From Sphingobacterium multivorum (lineage in GTDB: Bacteria > Bacteroidota > Bacteroidia > Sphingobacteriales > Sphingobacteriaceae), in assembly GCF_039511225.1 (NCBI RefSeq), contig NZ_CP154261.1, positions 5,146,001 to 5,210,000 of the forward strand: a stretch of DNA of 64,000 nt, in the 5' to 3' direction. This document shows positions 1 to 8,092 of the stretch, piece by piece; the first letter of the stretch is position 1; every line of letters starts with the position of its first letter. Under the pieces are notes generated by a model, which made no database searches, was not told where the DNA came from, and saw only the letters and a program-made list of their open reading frames with translations. The position numbers and the translations under genes were made by a program.

Positions 1-1743
1 TTTCTTCGTACGTTTTCGTAACTGGTACTCCTCAATATGTTTGGTTAAAGCCTCAATCAGATCTACATCCATTTTCGGTAAAAACCAATTGACCGCAGCA
101 GTAGAACGTTCACAGATGACGTCATAATCGATCGCGTTTTTATCCCGCAACAAATCATACAATACAACAATAAACTTATGGGCAACTTTCTCTTGGGTCT
201 GAAGGTGCTTGACCAATTGTTGGAAAAATAATACGGCTTGTTCCTTTCCGTCAATATTACGCTCTTCCAGTGATTTCAGTAACTCCGAAGTCTCGGCCAA
301 TAGTCCGTCCCAACGGAAACCGTGCATTAAAATCTGGCCAAGATAATTCCGTTGACATTGCTCTAAAATCTCATTGACGTCAGCCTGCCCCTGAGCACGC
401 TGTGCAAATTCGACAACCTGGTAATCGGTACGGATGGCGTAAGAAGGGATAATGGATTTTAAGACTAGCCCATCTAAACTCGTTAAACGACTCAATGCAA
501 CGTAGACCTGCCCCGCGGCAAAAGAGGTACCAGCATCAATGATTGCTTTTTGAAAGGTCAACCCCTGACTTTTATGGATAGTGATAGCCCAAGCCAATCG
601 AAGTGGAAATTGCGAAAATGTACCCAATATCTCCTCCTTAATCTGATCTTGCCCCTTATCGTAATTGTACCGAATATTCTCCCAGGTCTCCCTTTTTACC
701 GTTACAGATTCCGACCCATCAGGAAATGTAACCGTTACTGTTCCCTGTACCGTATCGATGTCCTTTACCGTACCGATCTTTCCATTGTAATATTTACGTT
801 CATCACCGGAATCGTTTCGAATAAACATCACCTGAGCCCCTATCTTTAAGGACAACGTTTCTTCCGCAGGATAGGAGCCCTGCGCAAAATCGTCCTTTAC
901 AACTGCTTTAAGATTTAACATTTTACCCGATAATGATGCCAGCTTGGCTCCATTTATTTCATCCGCATTTCGATTATGGGAGGTCAATGTAATATACTGC
1001 TCCTCTTCATTTGGAACAAAGTCCTGTTGATAGTAACTGTTTAAGGTCGTGAGCATGTCACTTGTACACTGATTATTTCTTATCGCATTCAAAATGGAAA
1101 TAAAACCTTCATCTTGTTGACGATAGATTTTATTAAGCTCTAACATCACCAGCGGATTATCCCTCAATACTTTAGCATTAAAAAAGAAAACAGAAGAATA
1201 ATGATCCCGTAAAACATTCCATTCAGCATCTTTCACAACTGGCGGCAACTGGTACAAATCACCAATGAACAGCACCTGCAACCCACCAAAAGGCCGCATA
1301 TCGCGACGAACAGATTGCAGGATCACATTAATCGCATCCAATGTATCTGCACGGACCATCGAAACCTCATCAATCACCAAAAGCTCAAGTTCCTGTAAAA
1401 TGGCCCTGCGTTGCTTGGTCAGTTTAATCGTGCTGAATAAACGTGATTTATTGTAGATATGACTATCCTGTTCGTCCCAGCGTAACTCATAATCTTCAAT
1501 AAAAGTCCCAAAAGGAAGCCAAAATAAAGAATGTAAAGTTGTTCCGCCCGCATTCATTGCCGCAACGCCCGTAGGTGCCGTAATAGCCATCTTTTTGTAG
1601 CTATGCTCACGGATATACTTCAAGAACGTCGTTTTTCCTGTACCCGCCTTTCCTGTAATAAATACGTTCTGGTTCGTTTGGTTAACAAAAGCAACAGCCT
1701 GCATAAATGCAGTATTTTCCCGATCGACTTGAAAGTTTGACAT
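1..1743 (-). CDS. PIF1-like ATP-dependent DNA helicase (3' end cut by window edge)
   Basis: Reverse-strand reading frame of 581 codons with no stop, starting at ATG 1743 and running off the left edge. The N-terminus carries a Walker A motif GKAGTGKTT (about residues 31-39), then a Walker B-like LLVIDEVSMV and a QLPPV segment. A late IHKSQGLTF ... YVALSR block is typical of superfamily 1B PIF1/RecD2 helicases. Such proteins unwind DNA 5' to 3' and resolve G-quadruplexes or R-loops. Bacteroidota homologues often carry an extra C-terminal nucleic-acid-binding domain, which would lie outside the window. A TAnnTTTG-type box (1765-1772 on the reverse strand) sits just upstream. The family call is firm; the cellular role is inferred. 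Confidence 0.88.
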   Translation of the reverse strand, partial: MSNFQVDRENTAFMQAVAFVNQTNQNVFITGKAGTGKTTFLKYIREHSYKKMAITAPTGVAAMNAGGTTLHSLFWLPFGTFIEDYELRWDEQDSHIYNKSRLFSTIKLTKQRRAILQELELLVIDEVSMVRADTLDAINVILQSVRRDMRPFGGLQVLFIGDLYQLPPVVKDAEWNVLRDHYSSVFFFNAKVLRDNPLVMLELNKIYRQQDEGFISILNAIRNNQCTSDMLTTLNSYYQQDFVPNEEEQYITLTSHNRNADEINGAKLASLSGKMLNLKAVVKDDFAQGSYPAEETLSLKIGAQVMFIRNDSGDERKYYNGKIGTVKDIDTVQGTVTVTFPDGSESVTVKRETWENIRYNYDKGQDQIKEEILGTFSQFPLRLAWAITIHKSQGLTFQKAIIDAGTSFAAGQVYVALSRLTSLDGLVLKSIIPSYAIRTDYQVVEFAQRAQGQADVNEILEQCQRNYLGQILMHGFRWDGLLAETSELLKSLEERNIDGKEQAVLFFQQLVKHLQTQEKVAHKFIVVLYDLLRDKNAIDYDVICERSTAAVNWFLPKMDVDLIEALTKHIEEYQLRKRTKK

Positions 1744-1764
1744 ATCCTGAAATTAGATTGAGCA

Positions 1765-1772
1765 CAAAATTA
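1765..1772 (-). promoter_or_regulatory. -7 box of the PIF1-like helicase gene
   Basis: Reverse strand reads TAATTTTG, matching the Bacteroidota sigma-ABfr -7 consensus TAnnTTTG. It lies 21 nt before the ATG. I see no clear -33 TTG at the right spacing. Confidence 0.45.
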
Positions 1773-1939
1773 GCAATTTCATTTTTAACTTCACGCGGCA
1801 CATAATAGCTTACGACAGCTAGAACAGCTCAATTATAACGTATCTAGATAAAGCTAAAACGGTTAACTTAAAATATTAATGGATTTTTTTTATATTTAGC
1901 AACTCAATTAAGGAATATCAAATTTTTAGAATTTTTAAT

Positions 1940-2437
1940 ATGGCTATAGATAAAATCGCATTGTTTGAAAAAGTACAGGAAATGCTGACATCCAAAGGTT
2001 TTCGTATTGATAAATCAGATGCTGCACGCCCGTGGGGAGGATTTTTCGTGATCGACGAATCCCAAGCACAAGAATTTGCCGATGAATACTTCGGTGGAAT
2101 GGATGTACAAGAATTAAGAATTTCAGGAAAACTAAGTCCAAAAATTTTAATTGTTGCACCAGAGAAAAGACTTTCATGGCAATATCACCACCGCCGTGCC
2201 GAAATCTGGCGTGTTATCCAAGGTAACGTTGGCGTTATGGTTTCTGATACAGATGAGGAATCGGTTGTTTCAACATTAAAAGAAGGCGAAACAATTAGAT
2301 TACGCCAAGGGCAACGTCACCGTTTAATTGGATTGGATGGCTTCGGTATTTTAGCCGAGATCTGGCAACACACAGATGCCAACAACCCTTCGGATGAAGA
2401 CGATATTGTTCGCGTACAAGATGATTTTGGCAGATAG
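1940..2437 (+). CDS. Small cupin protein (mannose-6-phosphate isomerase type II-like)
   Basis: 165-residue protein with a single cupin fold in its C-terminal two thirds. Visible motifs are the metal-site-like QYHHRRAEIWRVIQG (about residues 91-105) and GQRHRLIG (about 133-140), spaced like the two cupin histidine motifs of the C-terminal domain of type II phosphomannose isomerases. The N-terminal ARPWGGFFVID also resembles sugar-phosphate isomerase cupins. A sugar-phosphate isomerase or sugar-binding role is likely but unproven; annotators often call such proteins phosphoheptose isomerase or plain cupin. It is monocistronic, followed directly by a strong hairpin terminator. Confidence 0.75.
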   Translation: MAIDKIALFEKVQEMLTSKGFRIDKSDAARPWGGFFVIDESQAQEFADEYFGGMDVQELRISGKLSPKILIVAPEKRLSWQYHHRRAEIWRVIQGNVGVMVSDTDEESVVSTLKEGETIRLRQGQRHRLIGLDGFGILAEIWQHTDANNPSDEDDIVRVQDDFGR

Positions 2438-2459
2438 TCCAACAGGACCATTATCATCA

Positions 2460-2499
2460 AAACAAAGATTCCCAATCAACAATTGGGAATCTTTGTTTT
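2460..2499 (+). terminator. Intrinsic terminator after the cupin gene
   Basis: Perfect 16-bp stem (2461-2476 with 2482-2497), 5-nt loop CAACA, then T residues. It lies 23 nt after the cupin stop codon. Confidence 0.85.
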
Positions 2500-2671
2500 A
2501 CCACCCCAACCTAAAGCGCGATAACAGCTGATGCACCGCTCCCCTCGCTGGTATGTCATCGCTTCATCTCAGCTCATATCGCCCAAATCCATTTCACGTG
2601 TTCCGTAGCGCAATTCATTAGAAGAGAATATTAATTTTTATTATTTTAGTAGAGATATAATCAACTATGAT

Positions 2672-3418
2672 ATGATGAGTAACGACGATACTAAAAGAGG
2701 ATCCAGTATATTAAACAGTCTAAAAAAATTAATTTTTGAGGACGATCAGCCGCAGCAAACGCCACCGGCACAAGCCCCTCCCGCACCAGCTACTAACGCT
2801 GCTCCAGAAAGACCCCATGTACCACCGGCATATCCATTGCCCACGGCCCAGGCTACAACTGGAAAAACACCTCCCCCAATCCCCCTAACAGCCAATGACG
2901 GAACAACCGACCTCAAAGAAATGAAATTAAAGGTCTATGCCATTCTTGAAAAACTCAACGAGCAGGGTGTCGATTTTTTCGAAGTATGGAATGCTGCTGC
3001 CGCCATGGGAAAAGTAGAGGAAAACACATTAAAAGCGGCCTATACTTCACTGAAATTTGTAGACAGTTCGTTAACCAAGGATAAACTGGTAGCAACTGGC
3101 ACAAATTATGCTAATAAATTGAAAGAAACCATTGCCAAAGAATCGGAACAAAAACAGGCTGAAAAGAAAAAGACTGAGCAAGACCGAACCATGGAGATTG
3201 CAAATCTGAACACTGAAATCAAAACAATAACGGAGAATATCACCAGATTGCAAGATGATCTACAGAAAAAACAACTCGCTTTGGCACAAATTAATGAAAA
3301 GTACGAGCCAAAGATTAAAGATATCGAACAAAAAATAAACATCGGCAACGCGGCCGTTGATGAAGTGGTAAACGAAATCAACACTGCATTGCGTATGATT
3401 AATCAATCAATAACATAA
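2672..3418 (+). CDS. Proline-rich linker plus coiled-coil protein, first gene of a three-gene operon
   Basis: 248 residues, no signal peptide or membrane segment. Residues 1-25 form a short acidic/basic helix. Residues 26-75 are a Pro/Ala-rich linker ending in TPPPIPLT (PPPIP at 67-71). Residues 80-140 look like a compact helical domain, and 140-248 are a long charged coiled coil. I do not recognise a family. It is followed after 10 nt by a two-TM coiled-coil protein and then by a membrane Ppx/GppA-like protein, so the three are probably one transcript. The PPPIP motif recurs in the nearby SPFH protein, which also carries a proline-peptide-binding GYF_2 domain; a physical link is inferred. 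ATG 2672 is followed by a second ATG at 2675, and either may be used. Confidence 0.7.
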   Translation: MMSNDDTKRGSSILNSLKKLIFEDDQPQQTPPAQAPPAPATNAAPERPHVPPAYPLPTAQATTGKTPPPIPLTANDGTTDLKEMKLKVYAILEKLNEQGVDFFEVWNAAAAMGKVEENTLKAAYTSLKFVDSSLTKDKLVATGTNYANKLKETIAKESEQKQAEKKKTEQDRTMEIANLNTEIKTITENITRLQDDLQKKQLALAQINEKYEPKIKDIEQKINIGNAAVDEVVNEINTALRMINQSIT

Positions 3419-3428
3419 AAATAAATCA

Positions 3429-4538
3429 ATGGAAAGAAAAGATCAGTATGTTAATATTCCCGCTGAAATAAAGACGCAACTTCCGATATTTCAAGTACTG
3501 GGCGATCATTTGCCCGCACAATTAAAATCACCAGAAGCAAAGAAGACGGCCTCGTCAATCTTCTTTTGGGCACTTTTACTTGGCGGAGCCTTTGCTTTTT
3601 TCAAGTACTTACCGATTATGTTGGAATATGCCGGAAAAAGTATACTTTTTGTGCTATTCAGTATAATCCTGATTACCTTGTTATTGCTAGCGCCAAAAAT
3701 AATTGCACTATTGCACCGACTGGGTACAGTTCTACTTTTTAAAGGTGAAAAATCCATTATTAGAAATAACCCCATAGAAACTTTACAACTGTTATCAAGA
3801 GATGCGAAAGATACCCTGAAGCGTGTAAAGGAGAAAATCAGCAATGTGGATGGTGTCCGCATCGACATGATTCAAAGCGGTGAAACTGCTCAAAAAACAG
3901 CAGAAGAAAAATATACCTATGCGAAACGTTTCACCGCAGAAGCGGCTAGTCTCGACGAAAAATCAAAGGAAGAAACGAGCAAAAATAATGCAGAGAAGGC
4001 AAATGCTTATGCAAGAGATGCCAAAGAAACTCGGACCAAAGCATTTCTCTTAGGAAAAGAAGGTGAATCTGAAGAGCAAAATGCGCGCAGTTATGTACAA
4101 TATGCCAATCAATTTGCAAAAGTTTTGGAAGTCTTAAAAGATAATGAAAGTGCAGCACGTATCTATGTCAGCACCTTGGATAGCAGCATTTCCATTATTT
4201 CTAAGAAGCTAGAAGCCACTCAAAAGATGAAAAATGCCACCGATGGCCTAGCCGATGTGTTCAATATCAAAGATGGCTGGGCATTTCAAGAGGCCATGAA
4301 CGCAGCAACAGGTGCCATTAGTCAAAATATTGCCTCTATCCGATCCAATCTGGATTTCCTGGATCAAAACAATAACATCACAGTGGGTGGTACGCCAACT
4401 CAAGGTGAATTGGAAGAGTTTATCCGCAAAGTTGACGAACGTAATCTAAATGTATTGAACGTAACGCAAATGGCCGATGCCAGCTATGAACTCAAACCCG
4501 AAGAAAAAGTAGACAAAGGATTTACATTACTCGACTAA
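3429..4538 (+). CDS. Two-TM membrane protein with long cytoplasmic coiled coil
   Basis: 369 residues. Two hydrophobic segments at about 44-64 and 71-92 form a membrane hairpin after a roughly 40-residue N-terminal region. The rest is Ala/Lys/Glu-rich coiled coil (about 110-270) with a less charged C-terminal tail. No catalytic motif is visible. The architecture recalls membrane-associated coiled-coil proteins found with PspA, TelA or SPFH systems, but I cannot assign a family. It sits 10 nt after the proline-rich coiled-coil gene and 34 nt before the Ppx/GppA-like gene. A scaffold role at the inner membrane is the simplest inference. Confidence 0.7.
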   Translation: MERKDQYVNIPAEIKTQLPIFQVLGDHLPAQLKSPEAKKTASSIFFWALLLGGAFAFFKYLPIMLEYAGKSILFVLFSIILITLLLLAPKIIALLHRLGTVLLFKGEKSIIRNNPIETLQLLSRDAKDTLKRVKEKISNVDGVRIDMIQSGETAQKTAEEKYTYAKRFTAEAASLDEKSKEETSKNNAEKANAYARDAKETRTKAFLLGKEGESEEQNARSYVQYANQFAKVLEVLKDNESAARIYVSTLDSSISIISKKLEATQKMKNATDGLADVFNIKDGWAFQEAMNAATGAISQNIASIRSNLDFLDQNNNITVGGTPTQGELEEFIRKVDERNLNVLNVTQMADASYELKPEEKVDKGFTLLD

Positions 4539-4572
4539 TATTAACTGAAATCAAACTTACTATACAAACATT

Positions 4573-5568
4573 ATGGAAGAAAAATCAACATGGGCAAGAT
4601 TAAGATGGCCAATTAAAGCAATTATCATCGCCTTACCTATTCTCGCAATCGGTTATTGGGCCATTCAATCGGGCAAATTTGATGCTAATTCGAGAGTCCA
4701 AACAACGGATTCAACAAGCAATAACAGCCATGCGATCACGCCATCATCCGGCTCCGAAACGACGCGCTCATTTAACTATCAACCCGAAAAACCAGTCGAT
4801 GGCGAATACAAAGGTGTCGTCGAAGTTGGCGCTTCTGGTTTCAATTCCTTTGTCGTCAATATGGACAAAGAAAATCGCTGGGAAATCATTTCCAAAGACT
4901 TTGGAAAGTCATTTGCATACGAAGGATTGGCAAATACAGAAGACATCCGTAAGGGATTAAAAGATTATATAGGCATGATGCTCGATAAAGGCGTCAAATC
5001 CAAAAACATCCATTTTGTCATTAGCTCAGGAGCCCAAAAAGAACCTAAAACAGCTGTCATCAGCAGTGAACTTAGAAAAATGGGCTTTGTGGTCAATTTG
5101 GTTACAGCAGAACAAGAAGGAAAATTGGCACTAAAATCAGTCCTGCCGAAAGCTTATGAAGACAATTCATTTGTTGTTGATATTGGCTCCGGCAATACCA
5201 AAATCTCCTGGATCGACGGTGACACAAAATCGGTAGAAGCACCTGGTGCGAAATATTATGAAAAAGACCTTAAAGATAACGCGGTCTATACAGAAGTAAA
5301 AAAACTAGGCGAGAAGATTCCGGCAAATAAAAGAGAAGTTTGTTTTATTATAGGTGGGGTTCCTTTTGAACTAGCATCACAGACACGTCAAGGTGAAGAG
5401 CGTTTTACCGTTTTGAACGATCCAGCATCCTACAAAGCAGATAAAGTAAAAACAAAGAGCGGTGTCAACATCTATAAAGCAATTAAAGATGCAACCAATT
5501 GCGACACCTTCGTATTTGATTGGGACGCCAATTTCACCATTGGGTTCTTACTTTCATTAAACAAATAG
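4573..5568 (+). CDS. Membrane-anchored Ppx/GppA-like (actin-fold) protein
   Basis: 331 residues. A single TM anchor lies at about 15-31, then a Ser/Thr/Pro linker to about 75, then an extracytoplasmic or cytoplasmic globular domain. That domain shows two glycine-rich phosphate-loop-like motifs, VEVGASGFNSFVV (about 83-95) and FVVDIGSGNTKISW (about 200-213), plus VTAEQEGKLAL, which matches the GEEEA region of exopolyphosphatase/GppA proteins. This is the ASKHA (actin/Hsp70/sugar kinase) fold. The first loop has Ala-Ser in place of the usual Gly-Ser, so catalysis is uncertain. It is the last gene of the forward operon and ends at a bidirectional terminator shared with the zinc-ribbon gene. Confidence 0.7.
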   Translation: MEEKSTWARLRWPIKAIIIALPILAIGYWAIQSGKFDANSRVQTTDSTSNNSHAITPSSGSETTRSFNYQPEKPVDGEYKGVVEVGASGFNSFVVNMDKENRWEIISKDFGKSFAYEGLANTEDIRKGLKDYIGMMLDKGVKSKNIHFVISSGAQKEPKTAVISSELRKMGFVVNLVTAEQEGKLALKSVLPKAYEDNSFVVDIGSGNTKISWIDGDTKSVEAPGAKYYEKDLKDNAVYTEVKKLGEKIPANKREVCFIIGGVPFELASQTRQGEERFTVLNDPASYKADKVKTKSGVNIYKAIKDATNCDTFVFDWDANFTIGFLLSLNK

Positions 5569-5584
5569 TTAAGACAATTAGCAT

Positions 5585-5626
5585 AAAAAAGCGCTGTCTC
5601 AGTAAAAAAGACAGTGCTTTTTTTTA
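5585..5626. terminator. Bidirectional terminator between convergent operons
   Basis: 15-bp stem (5585-5599 with 5609-5623, one G-T wobble), A-tract on one side and T-tract on the other, so it can stop both the forward operon and the reverse zinc-ribbon gene. Confidence 0.85.
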
Positions 5627-5637
5627 TAACCTTTTTC

Positions 5638-6747
5638 TTATTCCATAAAACTCAATAGATACAAAACAATAAGGATCGCCAATACCAAAAAAGCTATTTT
5701 CCAAAAGCTATAAGGTCGTTGTCCATAAACTTTACCGTTAAATGCATTGACCATGATCTGATAACTTTTTCCTTTATACTGATAGGCAGATAACCACACA
5801 GGTAAAAGAATATACTTCAATCGAATGGATTTAAAATCGCTATCAATAGAATCAATATCCTGTGTGTCACCACCGATGTCATGCTCAACCTCACGTTCGA
5901 TTTCCCGATCCATTATAGCCCGGGCAGTCTCCGCCGCTTTTACATGATCCACACTAAAAGTTTCAGCGATAAAGCCACTTAAATAGTGCTCATTGAAAGG
6001 TTTTAGGTAACCCAAATTCCAAGGTCCAATTTTATCAGAAAACTTTTCGGGAAGAGATGTTGATCCCGATATAACAATATCCTTAAATTGGCTATAGATA
6101 CTTCCTGAAGCCGGATACCAATTTGTGCGTCTTTCTTCATATTCTTCAGTCTCACCATCCGAATTGCGTCTTGTACGCGTCACATAATAATACTCCCCAC
6201 GTGACCCTACGTAATCAGAATGTATATCTGCATCATAAGACCAAAAAGGTACATAGACCCCTTTTAAACGATCGTTTCTGGAATTAAAAATTCGCTTAAA
6301 GTCATTTGGAGCGAACCATATCTTTCCGGCCCATTGTGTCAATAGCCCAAAAGCGCTTCTATAATCAACGGAAAATGGGACGAGGCCATGTGGTTTTACT
6401 ATACGCTTTTGCTGATGATCAATCACCAAAGGTGATGCACAAAATGCACATAAATCGGCTGTAATATGTGGATTCAAACGCGAGTTTGCACCACAGTTAC
6501 TACAATGCACAACTTCAGCCAAATAGCTATAGCGCTCATCGGCGAGCCCCTCCATTGCTTGTCCAAAAACTTTATAATCTGTAGATTCAATATGCCCATC
6601 TTCCGGTAGCTGATCCGCTATTTCATTCCTGGTTCCACAATAGGAACACGCTAAATAGGACGTACCGGGCTGATAAGTCAAAATAGCACCACAGCCCTGA
6701 CATTTTAACCCCTGCTCTATTTCGGAGGTTTTTTCTTCAAAACTCAT
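5638..6747 (-). CDS. Double zinc-ribbon protein with C-terminal membrane anchor (YdjG-like)
   Basis: 369 residues. Two zinc ribbons lie in the N-terminal 120 residues: CQGCGAIL...LACSYCGTRN and VVHCSNCGAN...LCAFCASPLV, each with two CxxC knuckles. A central region rich in Tyr and charged residues (YVGSRGEYYYVTRTRR) follows. One TM segment sits at the extreme C-terminus (about 349-366), so it is tail-anchored. Bacillus subtilis YdjG has a comparable zinc-ribbon plus membrane layout and is encoded beside the SPFH protein YdjI. Here the SPFH gene is directly upstream on the same strand (23-nt gap), so the pair is very likely co-transcribed and co-functional. A role in binding or targeting proteins at the membrane is inferred. 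Confidence 0.75.
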   Translation of the reverse strand: MSFEEKTSEIEQGLKCQGCGAILTYQPGTSYLACSYCGTRNEIADQLPEDGHIESTDYKVFGQAMEGLADERYSYLAEVVHCSNCGANSRLNPHITADLCAFCASPLVIDHQQKRIVKPHGLVPFSVDYRSAFGLLTQWAGKIWFAPNDFKRIFNSRNDRLKGVYVPFWSYDADIHSDYVGSRGEYYYVTRTRRNSDGETEEYEERRTNWYPASGSIYSQFKDIVISGSTSLPEKFSDKIGPWNLGYLKPFNEHYLSGFIAETFSVDHVKAAETARAIMDREIEREVEHDIGGDTQDIDSIDSDFKSIRLKYILLPVWLSAYQYKGKSYQIMVNAFNGKVYGQRPYSFWKIAFLVLAILIVLYLLSFME

Positions 6748-6770
6748 AAAACTCGGTAATGCATTTTACC

Positions 6771-7925
6771 CTAAACTCCTGGTATCGGTGGCGGATTCTG
6801 CGAAAACAGATCCTTTAATTCACCTACCTTTTCAGCCTCAATCCAGTTTTCAAGTCCCTCTTTCCAGACCAAGGTAGCAAGTGTCATCGTCCCCTCTTTT
6901 ATCAGAGCGCGCAGCTGTTCCGAATCAAAGGGCCCTTCCTGTTTACCTTTAACGGCCAGGTAATAAGCGACCGCTTTGGGCAATGGAGGCGGTCCAACGG
7001 CCCCTGCAGACGAAGCCGCAGCAGCTGATCCCGTACCAGTAGGATTATTCCCATCAAAACTATTTTGCTGAAATACATTACCCATTTGACCAACCATTCC
7101 TGCTCCCAGCCCAGCACCAAATCCAGCACCTACAATCCCGCCACTACTGGGATTCTCAGCAGCTTTCTCCATTGAATTTGCCGCTTGGAATTGGGCATAG
7201 GCCCCCAGATTACCAACGACCCCCATACTGCTCCGCTTATCAAGGGCTTTCTCGACTTCTTCTGGGAATGAAATATTTTCAATTAAGAACTTCGTTAAGC
7301 TCAAACCCAACTCATCAAAATCAACCCCAATTTTTTGCTGTATCAAGGCCGAAACTTCATCATAGTTGGATGCAAGATCCAAGGCCGGTATCTTCGACTC
7401 AGCAATAGCGTCCATCCCCCGCGATACCGCAATGTTTCGAAGCTGCTCTGTGATATCTTCAACTGTAAATACAGGCGTCGTCGCAACAAGCTGTTTCATA
7501 AAAACAGTAACATCCTTCACCTGAAAAGAGAAATTACCGAAAGCCCGAAGTCGAATAGGACCAAATTCAGGATCCCGCAACATAATCGGATTTTTAGTTC
7601 CCCATTTCTGATTGACAAATTGCCGAAGGTTGACAAAATAAACATCGGCTTTGAATGGACTATTGAACCCATATTTCCAACCTCTGAGGGTTGTCATGAT
7701 CGGCATATTCTGGGTCGTCAGTTCGTAACGACCAGGCTGAAAGACATCCGCAACCACGCCTTCATTCAAAAATACCGCAGCCTGCCCTTCCCGCACAGTC
7801 AATTGCGCCCCCATCTTTATTTCATTCTGATACCGGGGAAATTTCCATACAATTGTATCTGTACTATTATCGACCCATTCGATAATATCGACAAATTCAT
7901 TCCTGATTTTATCAAATAATCCCAT
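6771..7925 (-). CDS. SPFH-domain protein with C-terminal GYF_2 domain (YdjI-like)
   Basis: 384 residues. Residues 1-240 form an SPFH/band-7-like domain of the soluble 'virion core protein-like' type (starts MGLFDKIRNEFVDIIEWVDN). A Gly/Ala-rich low-complexity segment (about 255-305) follows. Then come GPPPLP (311-316), a GYF_2 domain (about 321-373, GPFDSEQLRALI...TLVWKEGLENW) and a C-terminal PPPIPGV. In B. subtilis the SPFH protein YdjI helps bring PspA to the membrane; that is family knowledge, not shown here. GYF domains bind proline-rich peptides, and the protein carries such peptides itself, suggesting self-assembly or partner docking. It heads the reverse operon with the zinc-ribbon gene. 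Confidence 0.82.
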   Translation of the reverse strand: MGLFDKIRNEFVDIIEWVDNSTDTIVWKFPRYQNEIKMGAQLTVREGQAAVFLNEGVVADVFQPGRYELTTQNMPIMTTLRGWKYGFNSPFKADVYFVNLRQFVNQKWGTKNPIMLRDPEFGPIRLRAFGNFSFQVKDVTVFMKQLVATTPVFTVEDITEQLRNIAVSRGMDAIAESKIPALDLASNYDEVSALIQQKIGVDFDELGLSLTKFLIENISFPEEVEKALDKRSSMGVVGNLGAYAQFQAANSMEKAAENPSSGGIVGAGFGAGLGAGMVGQMGNVFQQNSFDGNNPTGTGSAAAASSAGAVGPPPLPKAVAYYLAVKGKQEGPFDSEQLRALIKEGTMTLATLVWKEGLENWIEAEKVGELKDLFSQNPPPIPGV

Positions 7926-8061
7926 AAATTATTCTCTTTACAATTACTTACACTAAATGTAAACATTTCCCTGCAAACCAACAATTTTCTTCGCCAGCTC
8001 ACAAACTGACGATATCTAAAAAATTTAGCCTTTTAAACTACTTATCGTAGTTTATTTTTTT

Positions 8062-8069
8062 TACTTTTG
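8062..8069 (+). promoter_or_regulatory. -7 box of parE
   Basis: TACTTTTG matches TAnnTTTG and lies 23 nt before the parE ATG. The upstream -33 element is weak (T-rich, no clear TTTG). Confidence 0.55.
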
Positions 8070-8092
8070 TTAGCTAAGTTCTACAAAAATTT

